A stretch of 64,000 nt of DNA from the NCBI RefSeq assembly GCF_000158175.1, contig NZ_DS999411.1, positions 2,065,918 through 2,129,917 of the forward strand. Direction: 5' to 3'. This DNA comes from Luminiphilus syltensis NOR5-1B (GTDB lineage Bacteria; Pseudomonadota; Gammaproteobacteria; Pseudomonadales; Halieaceae). Below are positions 46,411 through 53,903 of this stretch, piece by piece. Each line of letters begins with the position of its first letter. The stretch's first letter is position 1. The translations under genes and the position numbers were made by a program. The notes under the pieces were generated by a model. That model ran no database searches and was not told the origin of the DNA. It was given only the letters and a program-made list of their open reading frames with translations.

Positions 46411-47057
46411 CCGTAACGGGTGACTCACGCCGATGGGCGCCCAGCTGGTGGTGTATTGCGACCGCGCTAACGCTTGCTGGTGCAAAACCCATCCGGTTAA
46501 CCACGCGCCGGCCGGACTTGTCGATAATGCCTGATGCGCTATTGGTTAGCGGTGGTAATGATATTGGCCCCGAGTTGTATGGAGAGCCGATCAATCCAAA
46601 GGTGAAAATCGATTCTGACAGAGATAAGTTGGAGATGCAGTGGATTCGAACGGCGCTTGATCACGGTTGGCCGCTGCTCGGTATTTGTCGAGGGGCTCAG
46701 CTGATTAATGTGGTTCTCGGTGGAACGCTCTATACGGATATTCGAGCGTTAAGACGGCGTACCTATAATCGCCCCAGTTTGTTGCCGACCAAGCAGGTGG
46801 CTGTCGAGCAGTCGTCTTTTTTGCATCGAGTGGTTAGAAAAACCCGGCTCCGGGTTAATAGCCTGCACCATCAAGCGGTCAACATGAGTGGGTCAAATCT
46901 GCGAGTCGTCGGTCGCGATCTTGACGAATTCTGTCAGGCTTTTGAGGGCACACTGCCGCAGCGGATTATTGGTGTCCAGTGGCACCCAGAGTACCTTTTT
47001 TACCTGCCCGCGCAGCTTCGACTATTCCGTTGGCTGGTAAACGCCGCCAGATCATAG
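46389..47057 (+). CDS. class I glutamine amidotransferase / gamma-glutamyl hydrolase-like (peptidase C26)
   Basis: A 222-residue protein of the PuuD/C26 type. The nucleophile elbow is LLGICRGAQLINVVLGG (Cys about 99), an early strand has ALLVSGGNDIGPELYGE, and the catalytic His-Glu pair is in GVQWHPEYLFY (about 196-200). Family members hydrolyse gamma-glutamyl amides or release ammonia from glutamine. Overlap with the amidoligase gene suggests that this enzyme supplies ammonia to, or reverses, the bond made by its partner. It starts at ATG 46389 inside the end of the previous gene. Confidence 0.86.
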   Translation: MASRPVVAVTGDSRRWAPSWWCIATALTLAGAKPIRLTTRRPDLSIMPDALLVSGGNDIGPELYGEPINPKVKIDSDRDKLEMQWIRTALDHGWPLLGICRGAQLINVVLGGTLYTDIRALRRRTYNRPSLLPTKQVAVEQSSFLHRVVRKTRLRVNSLHHQAVNMSGSNLRVVGRDLDEFCQAFEGTLPQRIIGVQWHPEYLFYLPAQLRLFRWLVNAARS

Positions 47058-47126
47058 GTTCCCACGCGTTCTGAAAAAGTGCGGTAGCATGCTCCACATC
47101 AGTTCCCGGTAGAAGGCACCCTAAGT

Positions 47127-47504
47127 ATGAGCACGCAAAATCAACTCAACGTACTCGGCGAGCCTCTTGAATGCTGTTGCCAGGATCCTTTAACGGGCTT
47201 TTATCGCGATGGGTTTTGTAATACCGGCCCCGGTGATGCCGGATTGCACACGGTGTGCGCCCAGGTGGATGACGACTTTTTGGGGTTTTCGGCGCAGGCG
47301 GGTAATGATTTGAGCACGCCGCGCCCGGAGTTTGAGTTCCCGGGCCTCCAGTCGGGAGATGCCTGGTGCCTGTGCGCCGCGCGGTGGGCCGAGGCGCATC
47401 AGATGGGCCTGGCTCCCAAGGTCTTTCTTCGCCGAACGAACATTAAGACGTTGGAGCTGATACCACTGGAATGGCTCAAGGCCTATGCTATCGACATATC
47501 GTGA
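47127..47504 (+). CDS. DUF2237-family protein
   Basis: A 125-residue soluble protein with the DUF2237 signature: NVLGEPLECCCQDPLTGFYRDGFCNTGPGDAGLHTVCAQV at the start and GDAWCLCAARWAEAHQMGLAPKVFLRRTN at the end. The conserved cysteines and acidic residues suggest a metal site, but the function is unknown. It lies 69 bases after the amidotransferase gene and could be read with it, though the family is generally found in other contexts. Confidence 0.85.
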   Translation: MSTQNQLNVLGEPLECCCQDPLTGFYRDGFCNTGPGDAGLHTVCAQVDDDFLGFSAQAGNDLSTPRPEFEFPGLQSGDAWCLCAARWAEAHQMGLAPKVFLRRTNIKTLELIPLEWLKAYAIDIS

Positions 47505-47624
47505 GGGTGCCCCGTATTGGCCTAAAAATGGCTATTCGGATTTAAAGGCTTTTGCCATTATGTACCGCTCATAGCAGCGTTCAACAGACACCCTGACAAC
47601 CACTGTGACTCCCAGAGAGATGTT

Positions 47625-48044
47625 ATGACGCCGACCAGCATCCGCGACTGCATGTACCCCAATCCGCTGACGATAAGCGAGCACGCGCCGTTGGTGCAGG
47701 CGATTCAAGTGTTGACCGAATTCAAACTTACCGGGTTAACAGTGCTCGATGATTCGGGCAAACCCTGCGGCAAAATAACCGAGCTCGACTGTATTCGTTC
47801 GATTCTTAATTCGGTTTATAACGACGGCAATCCTGAAAACATTCAGGTCGCACAGGCCATGACCCACGAGATTCACTCCTGTGGCCCCGAGGATAGCATT
47901 GTCGAGGTGGCACAACGTATGCTCGACACGCATCAGCGCCGCAATGCCGTCATCAAGGACGGAGCACTGGTCGGGCAGGTCAGTTCCAGCAATATTTTAT
48001 GGGCGCTGATGGAGCACTCGAGAGCACGCCAAAATATGCGTTAG
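47625..48044 (+). CDS. CBS-domain-pair protein
   Basis: A 139-residue protein of two CBS motifs: IRDCMYPNPLTISEHAPLVQAIQVLTEFKLTGLTVLDDSGKPCGKITELDC and AQAMTHEIHSCGPEDSIVEVAQRMLDTHQRRNAVIKDGALVGQVSSSNIL. The pair forms a Bateman module that usually binds an adenine nucleotide. There is no attached enzyme or transporter domain, so it probably senses energy state for a partner. It is convergent with the YeeE/YedE pair (13 bases apart). Confidence 0.87.
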   Translation: MTPTSIRDCMYPNPLTISEHAPLVQAIQVLTEFKLTGLTVLDDSGKPCGKITELDCIRSILNSVYNDGNPENIQVAQAMTHEIHSCGPEDSIVEVAQRMLDTHQRRNAVIKDGALVGQVSSSNILWALMEHSRARQNMR

Positions 48045-48057
48045 CGCGAAACCGGGC

Positions 48058-48468
48058 TCAGGCAAGCTTGAGTAGTTTTGCCAGCCCCATCCCGGCCAGC
48101 ATCGCGGCGATGAAAACCACGGTTGATTCGGTGCCGTAAGCTAGCGCGGCAATCGCAGGTCCGGGGCAGTACCCGACCAGTCCCCACCCGATACCGAAGA
48201 GCACCCCGCCACCGATGAGTCGTCGATCAATGACGGCCGATGCGGGGAGTGAGAAGGCCTCCGCAAAAATGGGCTTGGATCGCTGAAGAATAAACGGGGT
48301 GGCCCCCAGTGATATCAGCAAGGCACCGCCCATGACGAAGGCGAGGTCGGGCTGCCAATCGCCGAATAGGTCAAGAAAGCCCTGTACTTTTGCCGTATTC
48401 GTCATTCCGGAGAGGGCGAGACCGATGCCAAAAAGAATCCCGGATACCAGCGCAGCAAGTTTACTCAC
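48058..48468 (-). CDS. YeeE/YedE-family transporter half (second subunit)
   Basis: A 136-residue membrane protein with four hydrophobic segments. The family motif is GGGVLFGIGWGLVGYCPGPAIAALAYG, where the Cys of GYCPGP is thought to guide thiosulfate-like sulfur species. The start is a GTG at 48468 that overlaps the stop of the first subunit (GTGA), so translation is coupled. The open frame extends further upstream in a register belonging to the neighbouring gene and is not used. With the other half it equals one full YeeE. Confidence 0.85.
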   Translation of the reverse strand: MSKLAALVSGILFGIGLALSGMTNTAKVQGFLDLFGDWQPDLAFVMGGALLISLGATPFILQRSKPIFAEAFSLPASAVIDRRLIGGGVLFGIGWGLVGYCPGPAIAALAYGTESTVVFIAAMLAGMGLAKLLKLA

Positions 48469-48884
48469 AGGCCCAACCCCAGCACGTGACGCAGGATAAA
48501 CACAGTGATGATGCCTGCGCTTATGAACGTGAGGGTAGCGATGAGCGATCGGGCCGAGCGGCGACCTATTCCACAAACACCATGGCCGCTGGTGCAGCCG
48601 CTGCCAATTCGTGTGCCAATCCCCACAAACAGGCCCGCGACGACAATCAACCACAGTGGCGCTTCAGGCGGTGCCGGTATCGCCATTCCTGAAAGCGTGT
48701 GCAACAACCAGGCGCCCACAATCAGACCACCTACAAAATAAACCCGCCACTGACGATCCGGACCCGTTATTGCGCCCCAGACGATCCCGCTGACGCCGGC
48801 GACCCGCCCGAGTGATGCCAGGAGCGACATCGCCGCAAGGCCAATAAACAAGCCACCGATGGTGGGCAAAATATAGGCTGTCAT
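48465..48884 (-). CDS. YeeE/YedE-family transporter half (first subunit)
   Basis: A 139-residue membrane protein with four helices and the motif GIGTRIGSGCTSGHGVCGIGRRSARSL. The GCTSGHG cysteine is the YeeE/PmpA-type sulfur-handling residue. ATG 48884 has a TGGAG site; an upstream TTG is rejected. The two coupled halves (PmpAB-like) probably import a reduced sulfur compound such as thiosulfate. No sulfurtransferase gene is adjacent. Confidence 0.87.
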   Translation of the reverse strand: MTAYILPTIGGLFIGLAAMSLLASLGRVAGVSGIVWGAITGPDRQWRVYFVGGLIVGAWLLHTLSGMAIPAPPEAPLWLIVVAGLFVGIGTRIGSGCTSGHGVCGIGRRSARSLIATLTFISAGIITVFILRHVLGLGL

Positions 48885-49140
48885 TCGAAACTCCACAGCA
48901 ATCGCCGTCAAAAACCGCGTTTAGAAAATAGTCGGGAATAGGGCAGGGCTGCCAGCCGTCAACGTCACATACGCTTCAAGAGCGGAGCCGCTAGCGCCTT
49001 CGTTCTGGCTACCAGGGCCCGTCGTCGACATGGGGCGGCGGGTCCTGCCTTACCTTCTTCTCATTTCACCTACTTACTATCGCAACCGCGACGCATTCTA
49101 GCATTTTGCGTACCGCTGTGGCCCGTATGTTGGCACCCAA

Positions 49141-49172
49141 AAAAAAGCCCCGCACTGGGTGCGGGGCTTTCG
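49141..49172 (-). terminator. intrinsic terminator of the sigma/anti-sigma operon
   Basis: AAAGCCCCGCAC pairs with GTGCGGGGCTTT around a short loop, with a run of T on the minus strand, just downstream of the anti-sigma gene. Confidence 0.88.
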
Positions 49173-49197
49173 CTGCACGTTGGTTCAGGCGGCTTGA

Positions 49198-49968
49198 TTA
49201 AGGGGCATCTTCCCATTTTGACTGCAGTAACGCTTCTTCTTCCTGCCACCCCAGCGCAACACCTGCCGCGGTTTCATCGATAAAGCGCGCCACTTGATCA
49301 TCGGTTTGCCCCGAAGCCGGTCGGTAGTAGGTCGATTGCTCGAGAAAGACCTCTCGGCCCATCACCTGGGTAACCCAGCTGCCATCGTGGCGGCAGGCCA
49401 CGCCTCGCCAGTGATTCTCGCTCGATGCGACCATGAATTCACGACACCACTCGCCATCAGCGGCGGGGAACGTCAGCACGGCGCGCATCTGTCGATCGCC
49501 ATCGAGTGCATCCCAGCCCTCTGCTCGTGATGCGTTGCTGTTCAACGCATTGGCGAGCGCACTGTCCATCACCATCGGGTTGTCGATATTCTCCTCCTGC
49601 ACGGCAATAGTGAAGACCATAACAGCGAGAATTGACGCGGCTACCGCCATCGGCTGCGTCGCGCGGCGCCATAGAGGCACGACATTGGACGGTACATCCG
49701 GCAACTCATCATCGGATTGCACCGTTCCAAAGGCCTCCTGAACGTCGGCAGGGACGGCAGCTGAGGCCGTGCTTCGGTAAAAATCGCGTAGCTTTTCGTC
49801 GTTGTCGCGTCGCTCGAAGATCATTTGCTTCAGCGTGCTCGAAGCCGCGATCTCCCGCTCAAACTCGTGACGCTCATCACGTAGCATTTCGCCGTCAATA
49901 TAACGGGAAACACGGATTTCGCGCCGTAAGGCCTCATCTTCGAGGTTGTGAATTTTACCATCGGCCAT
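49198..49968 (-). CDS. probable anti-sigma factor for the adjacent ECF sigma factor
   Basis: A 256-residue protein. The cytoplasmic N-terminal part is acidic-helical (RREIRVSRYIDGEMLRDERHEFEREIAAS), like the start of RseA-type anti-sigma domains. One transmembrane segment (PMAVAASILAVMVFTIAV, about 105-122) follows. The periplasmic domain has two cysteines (WCREFMVAS, GVACRHDGSW). I see no zinc-binding HxxxCxxC motif, so it is not the ZAS type. It is encoded after the sigma gene on the same strand with an 83-base gap. ATG 49968 has an AGGAG site. Periplasmic proteolysis may release sigma; the divergent protease gene is suggestive. Confidence 0.75.
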   Translation of the reverse strand: MADGKIHNLEDEALRREIRVSRYIDGEMLRDERHEFEREIAASSTLKQMIFERRDNDEKLRDFYRSTASAAVPADVQEAFGTVQSDDELPDVPSNVVPLWRRATQPMAVAASILAVMVFTIAVQEENIDNPMVMDSALANALNSNASRAEGWDALDGDRQMRAVLTFPAADGEWCREFMVASSENHWRGVACRHDGSWVTQVMGREVFLEQSTYYRPASGQTDDQVARFIDETAAGVALGWQEEEALLQSKWEDAP

Positions 49969-50051
49969 TGCCGTTACTCCTGCCTGCAAACCAAGGGGAC
50001 ATCCCAAGTACCCCTGTTACGCCCCTGAAGGCGCCTGAAACAGCCCAGACC

Positions 50052-50552
50052 CTAAGAACCTGGACTCCACTCCACTTTCTCTGCAAGGCTCTTTCGGCCT
50101 CGCGCGATCCTACTCATCACTGTTCCGATGGGGATCTCCAATATCTCTGCGACCTCGGCGTATGAATAGCCCTCGACCGCAACAAGCACCAGTGCCGCCC
50201 GCTGGTCTTCGGGTAACGCCGCCATTGCCTGGCTTACCCGATCAAGCTGCAGCGAACCCTCTCCTGTCGCCGCATCCTGTGGTGTGCCGCCGCCGTCCTC
50301 TTCCGCGGCGCTGTGACGCTGTCTTACCTCGCGCCACCGGAGCTCATCTATCCAGAGGTTCTTGCACACCCGGTATGCCCATTTGGCCACGTGGGCATCA
50401 TCGGGCATTCCTCGCTGCAAGAGCCGTTCCACGGTCACCTGCAGCAGGTCGTCTGCGTCCGCTGGCTCAGCGGTAAGCGATAGGCAAAACCGTTTGAGTC
50501 CGGGTAATTCGCCCATCAATAGTTGACGTTGAGCTTTGTCGAGCGCTGCCAT
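50052..50552 (-). CDS. ECF-type RNA polymerase sigma factor
   Basis: A 166-residue sigma factor. Region 2 contains FCLSLTAEPADADDLLQVTVERLLQ and WAYRVCKNLWIDELRWREVRQR, which binds the -10 element. An acidic linker follows, and region 4 reads AMAALPEDQRAALVLVAVEGYSYAEVAEILEIPIGTVMSRIARGRKSLAEKV, which binds the -35. A minus-strand GGAAT-N17-CGTT pattern lies 21-46 bases before its start, and an identical pattern faces the divergent protease gene. It is therefore probably autoregulated and drives the protease. Its signal is unknown. Confidence 0.9.
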   Translation of the reverse strand: MAALDKAQRQLLMGELPGLKRFCLSLTAEPADADDLLQVTVERLLQRGMPDDAHVAKWAYRVCKNLWIDELRWREVRQRHSAAEEDGGGTPQDAATGEGSLQLDRVSQAMAALPEDQRAALVLVAVEGYSYAEVAEILEIPIGTVMSRIARGRKSLAEKVEWSPGS

Positions 50553-50572
50553 TGCCTGCCTGTTAAACTATT

Positions 50573-50598
50573 AACGTCCGGAGTGGTCGAATTATTCC
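50573..50598 (-). promoter_or_regulatory. predicted ECF promoter of the sigma gene (GGAAT-N17-CGTT)
   Basis: On the minus strand GGAAT (50598-50594), exactly 17 bases, then CGTT (50576-50573). This is the general form of ECF promoters (GGAAC-like -35, CGT-like -10). The start site would be near 50566, giving a very short leader. Confidence 0.65.
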
Positions 50599-50606
50599 CA
50601 CGATCT

Positions 50607-50632
50607 GGAATTTTTATGTGTTGCTGAACGTT
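50607..50632 (+). promoter_or_regulatory. predicted ECF promoter of the subtilisin gene (GGAAT-N17-CGTT)
   Basis: GGAAT (50607-50611), 17 bases, CGTT (50629-50632) on the plus strand. Hexamer sequences and spacing are the same as in the divergent pattern. It lies about 42 bases before the chosen start of the protease. Confidence 0.68.
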
Positions 50633-50674
50633 ATCCATTAGATGCAGAGACCCTCTGCAAGGATCAAGGCTCAA

Positions 50675-52567
50675 ATGATGACTTTACCCGTTAACAGTAC
50701 CCCTGCAGCCCCCCGTTGGAAAGTCATTCCCTTGTTCGCCTGCGCGGTGTGGCTTTTCAGCCAGGCCAGCTATTCGCAGGAGCTCACCGTGGGTGGCTAT
50801 GCTGATTTCGGCGATGACGTAGACGAACAGGTCGAGGAGCAGGTCGCTGATCAGCTCGAAGAGCAGACCGAGCAAGGGGTTGCTGACGCCACCGAAGACG
50901 AAGTGAGCGATGGGGTGGTGGATAGTGTGGAAGACCGGGTCGAAGACCAGCTCACCGTCGGCGGTTACGTCGACTTCGATGAGCAAGTCGAAGAGCAGGT
51001 CGAGGATCAAGTAGAGGATTCGGTCTCAGATGAAGTCGTCGACGGTGTGGTGGACCAGGCCGAAGATGCCGTGCTGGATGATATTACCGAGGGCGCCGAG
51101 GAGGAGATTGTTGTCACCACCGAGGAGGTAATTGCCGAGGAAGTGGAAGACTCGCTGGAGACTTCGGTAGAGCAGTCGGTTGAGGAGGACACCGAAGAGG
51201 AAGTGGTGGCGACCGTCGAGGAGCAGGCCGCCGAGTCGGCGGAGCAACAAATTGAAGAGCAGGTCGCCGATGCCGCTGAAGATGCGGTAGCCGGTGACGT
51301 GACTGCTGCGACCGAGGTGGCTGTCGAGGAATCCGCCGGCGATGCGGCGGAGGCGTCACTGGAGGAGCAGGTCGCTGAGTCCATCAGCGCCGACGCGGAA
51401 GAAGAAGTGATCGACGACGTTTATGACACCGCTGAGCGGGTTGCCCTGGTTTCAACAGAGGATCTTCTGGCCTCCGAAGTCGAGGAATTGATTGACGATA
51501 TCGAGACGGGAATTGGGATCGATAAGCATCGGATCCACAGCGATCAGTGGCTGGTGATGGCTGAACCTGAAGTCTTCGATGAACTGGCCGATGAGGGCTA
51601 TCTGTTTGATACCTTCACGGAACTGCCGGGGCTGGGACTGCGGCTCGCGGAGGTTGCTGCGCCTGCGAGTTTCGATATTTCGGTTGCTCGTGACGGTATT
51701 CTTGATGTGGTCGGTGATCGCGCTGAAGTGGATCTGAATCACATTTATACCGCTGGCGTTCCCGATGCCGGCGACGCCGCATCGGGGGTTTTGCCGCGAG
51801 ATGCGATGACCTTCCCCGACGATATTGGATCACTGAATCTGCGTATTGGTGTGGTGGACAGTGCGGTTGATATGACACACCCCGCGCTCGCCAAGGCATC
51901 TATTACCGCTCGCGCCTTCGTGGGTAATGACACCGATATGCCCGCTTTTCACGGCACCGCCATAGCGTCTATTTTCTCGGCAGATTTCGAGGATTTTCAG
52001 GGCATCGCCCCGGGAGCAACACTGTATTCCGCGGCAGTATTCGAATCGTCCGAGAACGACGGGGAAATAGCCAGTACTGTGAGCCTTGTCAGGGCAATCG
52101 ATTGGTTGTTGGCCACGGGCGTAGACGTTGTGAATCTGAGCCTGGCCGGGCCCGCCAACCGTTTGCTTGAGGTCGCATTGAAGCGGGTAGCCGAACGGGA
52201 TGTCATTGTTCTGGCCGCTGCCGGTAATGGTGGGCCTATGTCTCGCCCGCTATACCCCGCGGCCTACGATAGCGTTGTGGCAGTGACGGCCGTTGACCGG
52301 GAAGGGCGGGTATTTCGATTGGCCAACCGAGGCGATTACCTCGATTTGGCTGCACCTGGTGTGAATCTTCGTCATGCCCTTGCCGGTGGTGGTTATGCGA
52401 CGTCATCCGGGACCTCTTTCGCCGTCCCCTTCGCCGCAACCGCAGCGGCGGCTATTAAGCATCGCGAACCGGAAACCGACGTGCTCGACCGTCTCTACGC
52501 GTCGGTAACCGATCTGGGCCCACCCGGGCGAGATACTATTTACGGTTATGGCTTGCTGCGCCCCTGA
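50675..52567 (+). CDS. subtilisin-family (S8) serine protease with long acidic repeat region
   Basis: A 630-residue exported protein. The signal peptide includes VIPLFACAVWLFSQASYS. An acidic, low-complexity region of about 240 residues follows, rich in Glu, Val, Asp and Ala with EEQVE/EDQVE/VEDS periodicity. It contains two copies of a LTVGGYxDF motif. A linker and the S8 catalytic domain come next, with Asp in GVVDSAVDMTHP, His in AFHGTAIASIF, Asn in AAAGNGG and Ser in SSGTSFAVPFAAT. The acidic part could bind calcium, act as a pro-region or hold a partner. I use ATG 50675 (AAGG upstream) rather than 50642. The gene faces the sigma operon. Confidence 0.88.
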   Translation: MMTLPVNSTPAAPRWKVIPLFACAVWLFSQASYSQELTVGGYADFGDDVDEQVEEQVADQLEEQTEQGVADATEDEVSDGVVDSVEDRVEDQLTVGGYVDFDEQVEEQVEDQVEDSVSDEVVDGVVDQAEDAVLDDITEGAEEEIVVTTEEVIAEEVEDSLETSVEQSVEEDTEEEVVATVEEQAAESAEQQIEEQVADAAEDAVAGDVTAATEVAVEESAGDAAEASLEEQVAESISADAEEEVIDDVYDTAERVALVSTEDLLASEVEELIDDIETGIGIDKHRIHSDQWLVMAEPEVFDELADEGYLFDTFTELPGLGLRLAEVAAPASFDISVARDGILDVVGDRAEVDLNHIYTAGVPDAGDAASGVLPRDAMTFPDDIGSLNLRIGVVDSAVDMTHPALAKASITARAFVGNDTDMPAFHGTAIASIFSADFEDFQGIAPGATLYSAAVFESSENDGEIASTVSLVRAIDWLLATGVDVVNLSLAGPANRLLEVALKRVAERDVIVLAAAGNGGPMSRPLYPAAYDSVVAVTAVDREGRVFRLANRGDYLDLAAPGVNLRHALAGGGYATSSGTSFAVPFAATAAAAIKHREPETDVLDRLYASVTDLGPPGRDTIYGYGLLRP

Positions 52568-52572
52568 ATCTT

Positions 52573-53493
52573 TTAGAAGCGGATTTCCACACGCGTTCCA
52601 ACCACGGTTTGGTCGTAATCTGCAGCGGGTAAATTAGAGCTGTAGTCTCCGTAGGCTCCGTAGACCTGCCAATTGAGATAAGAGGTAACGGGGATCTCTA
52701 GTTCAGCTTTCAGCCGCAGGCGATCATCGTCTCTCTCCTCACCAATGCTGGGCGTGTCGGCACTGTAATCGCGCTGCTCAAAGCGTGCCGAGAGCTCCAC
52801 GGTTGAAAGACGCTCAAATGCTGTGAATCGCTGCACGAACCTGAGTTTCAAACCATGGCTTCGATAATCAAAGCGGTCGGCCTGGCTGTTCTCCGATTTG
52901 TAGTTGTAGCCCGCATTGATGTAGCGCCGTAAGCCTTTCCAAAAAAAGTAGGCATCCAGCTCGGCACCGTCGGTGATAGCGTCACGACCGGATCGCGTTT
53001 CGATCGATTTTTCGCTGCGCACGTAAGCGCCACGAAAGAACCAGCGCTTGCTGGCAAACCCTGATATCGAGGGGGAGAGGCGCTTGTAGGTGAGAAAGTC
53101 ATTGCCGTCGAGTAGGGCGTTGATATAAAAGTAGTTAAGCCCCGTTGATATCGCACCAATATTGGCGCTTAGGTTGGCACCTAAAATATGGGTTTGTCGG
53201 CTGAGTCTGCTGTAGGTGTCATAGGCAGTCTGGCCAAAGCTGTAGGACAGGGAGGCTTTGGCGTTGTCCCCCAGTGTTTGGTCGACACCGATGTCGGCAC
53301 CGTAAACCAGCGCATGGTCACTGCGCCCACTCGAGGCCTCCACCTCGTCTATAGAGACGTTGCTATCGTATTCCCGGCCTACGTTAACGCCGCCGGACAG
53401 CGTTGTTTCGGCATGCACCTCACCAAAAGAAAGCGCGCAGCAGACGCTGATGCCAAGCAATCGCTGAAAGTAAGGGGCGGGGCACTGATTCAT
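52573..53493 (-). CDS. outer-membrane beta-barrel protein
   Basis: A 306-residue protein. The signal peptide ends SFGEVHA. The rest is alternating amphipathic strands: GVNVGREYDSNVS, AKASLSYSFGQTAYD, GLNYFYINAL, RYINAGYNYKSENS, STVELSARFEQRDYS. It ends in VGTRVEIRF, a C-terminal Phe typical of BAM substrates. Its length would allow a barrel of about 14 strands. It resembles DUF560/surface-assembly-modifier-like barrels but has no TPR part. It converges with the protease gene with five bases between stops, so a functional link is possible. I do not know the substrate. Confidence 0.75.
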   Translation of the reverse strand: MNQCPAPYFQRLLGISVCCALSFGEVHAETTLSGGVNVGREYDSNVSIDEVEASSGRSDHALVYGADIGVDQTLGDNAKASLSYSFGQTAYDTYSRLSRQTHILGANLSANIGAISTGLNYFYINALLDGNDFLTYKRLSPSISGFASKRWFFRGAYVRSEKSIETRSGRDAITDGAELDAYFFWKGLRRYINAGYNYKSENSQADRFDYRSHGLKLRFVQRFTAFERLSTVELSARFEQRDYSADTPSIGEERDDDRLRLKAELEIPVTSYLNWQVYGAYGDYSSNLPAADYDQTVVGTRVEIRF

Positions 53494-53607
53494 GATGGGG
53501 TGGGTTGGAGTAGCGATAGCAGAGGCTAACGGATTGCCACGGCGAGCTCAATACGCGTGAGCCAAAGCTCGGCCTCTGTTATCCTGCTTTTTATTTATGG
53601 AGCTTAG

Positions 53608-53892
53608 ATGATGACAGAAGAACCCGATCAGCACCTGGATGCAATGAACCAATTTATCAATCTGGCCAACGAGCTTAAGAATAATGGTACACCGACCCAT
53701 ATCGTATCCTGGGGAATGATGACGGCGTCTGCGGTTTACGCGACCTTCTCAGTGGCGGGTAATACCGGGGGTCTCAATGCCTCCGGAGTCGACAAGGTCG
53801 TTGAGACCTATCGCCAGTGCCTTGATCAGGTTCAGGAGGCTCGAAAAAAGGAGCTGGAAAACCAGGGCGCTGAGATACGAAACGAGAACTGA
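53608..53892 (+). CDS. DUF3144-family protein
   Basis: A 94-residue soluble helical protein with DUF3144 blocks: DQHLDAMNQFINLANELKNNGTPTHIVSWGMMTASAVYATF and a charged C-terminal helix YRQCLDQVQEARKKELENQ. The function is unknown; the family is widespread in gammaproteobacteria. Two adjacent ATG codons begin the frame, with GGAG upstream. It converges with the GGDEF/EAL gene after 11 bases. Confidence 0.82.
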   Translation: MMTEEPDQHLDAMNQFINLANELKNNGTPTHIVSWGMMTASAVYATFSVAGNTGGLNASGVDKVVETYRQCLDQVQEARKKELENQGAEIRNEN

Positions 53893-53903
53893 AGTTGCCG
53901 CCG

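Noticed and set aside
51007-51384. 125-residue Ser/Thr-rich ORF on the minus strand inside the subtilisin gene
   Set aside because: It is the antisense reading of the Glu/Val-rich repeat; composition follows directly from that bias.
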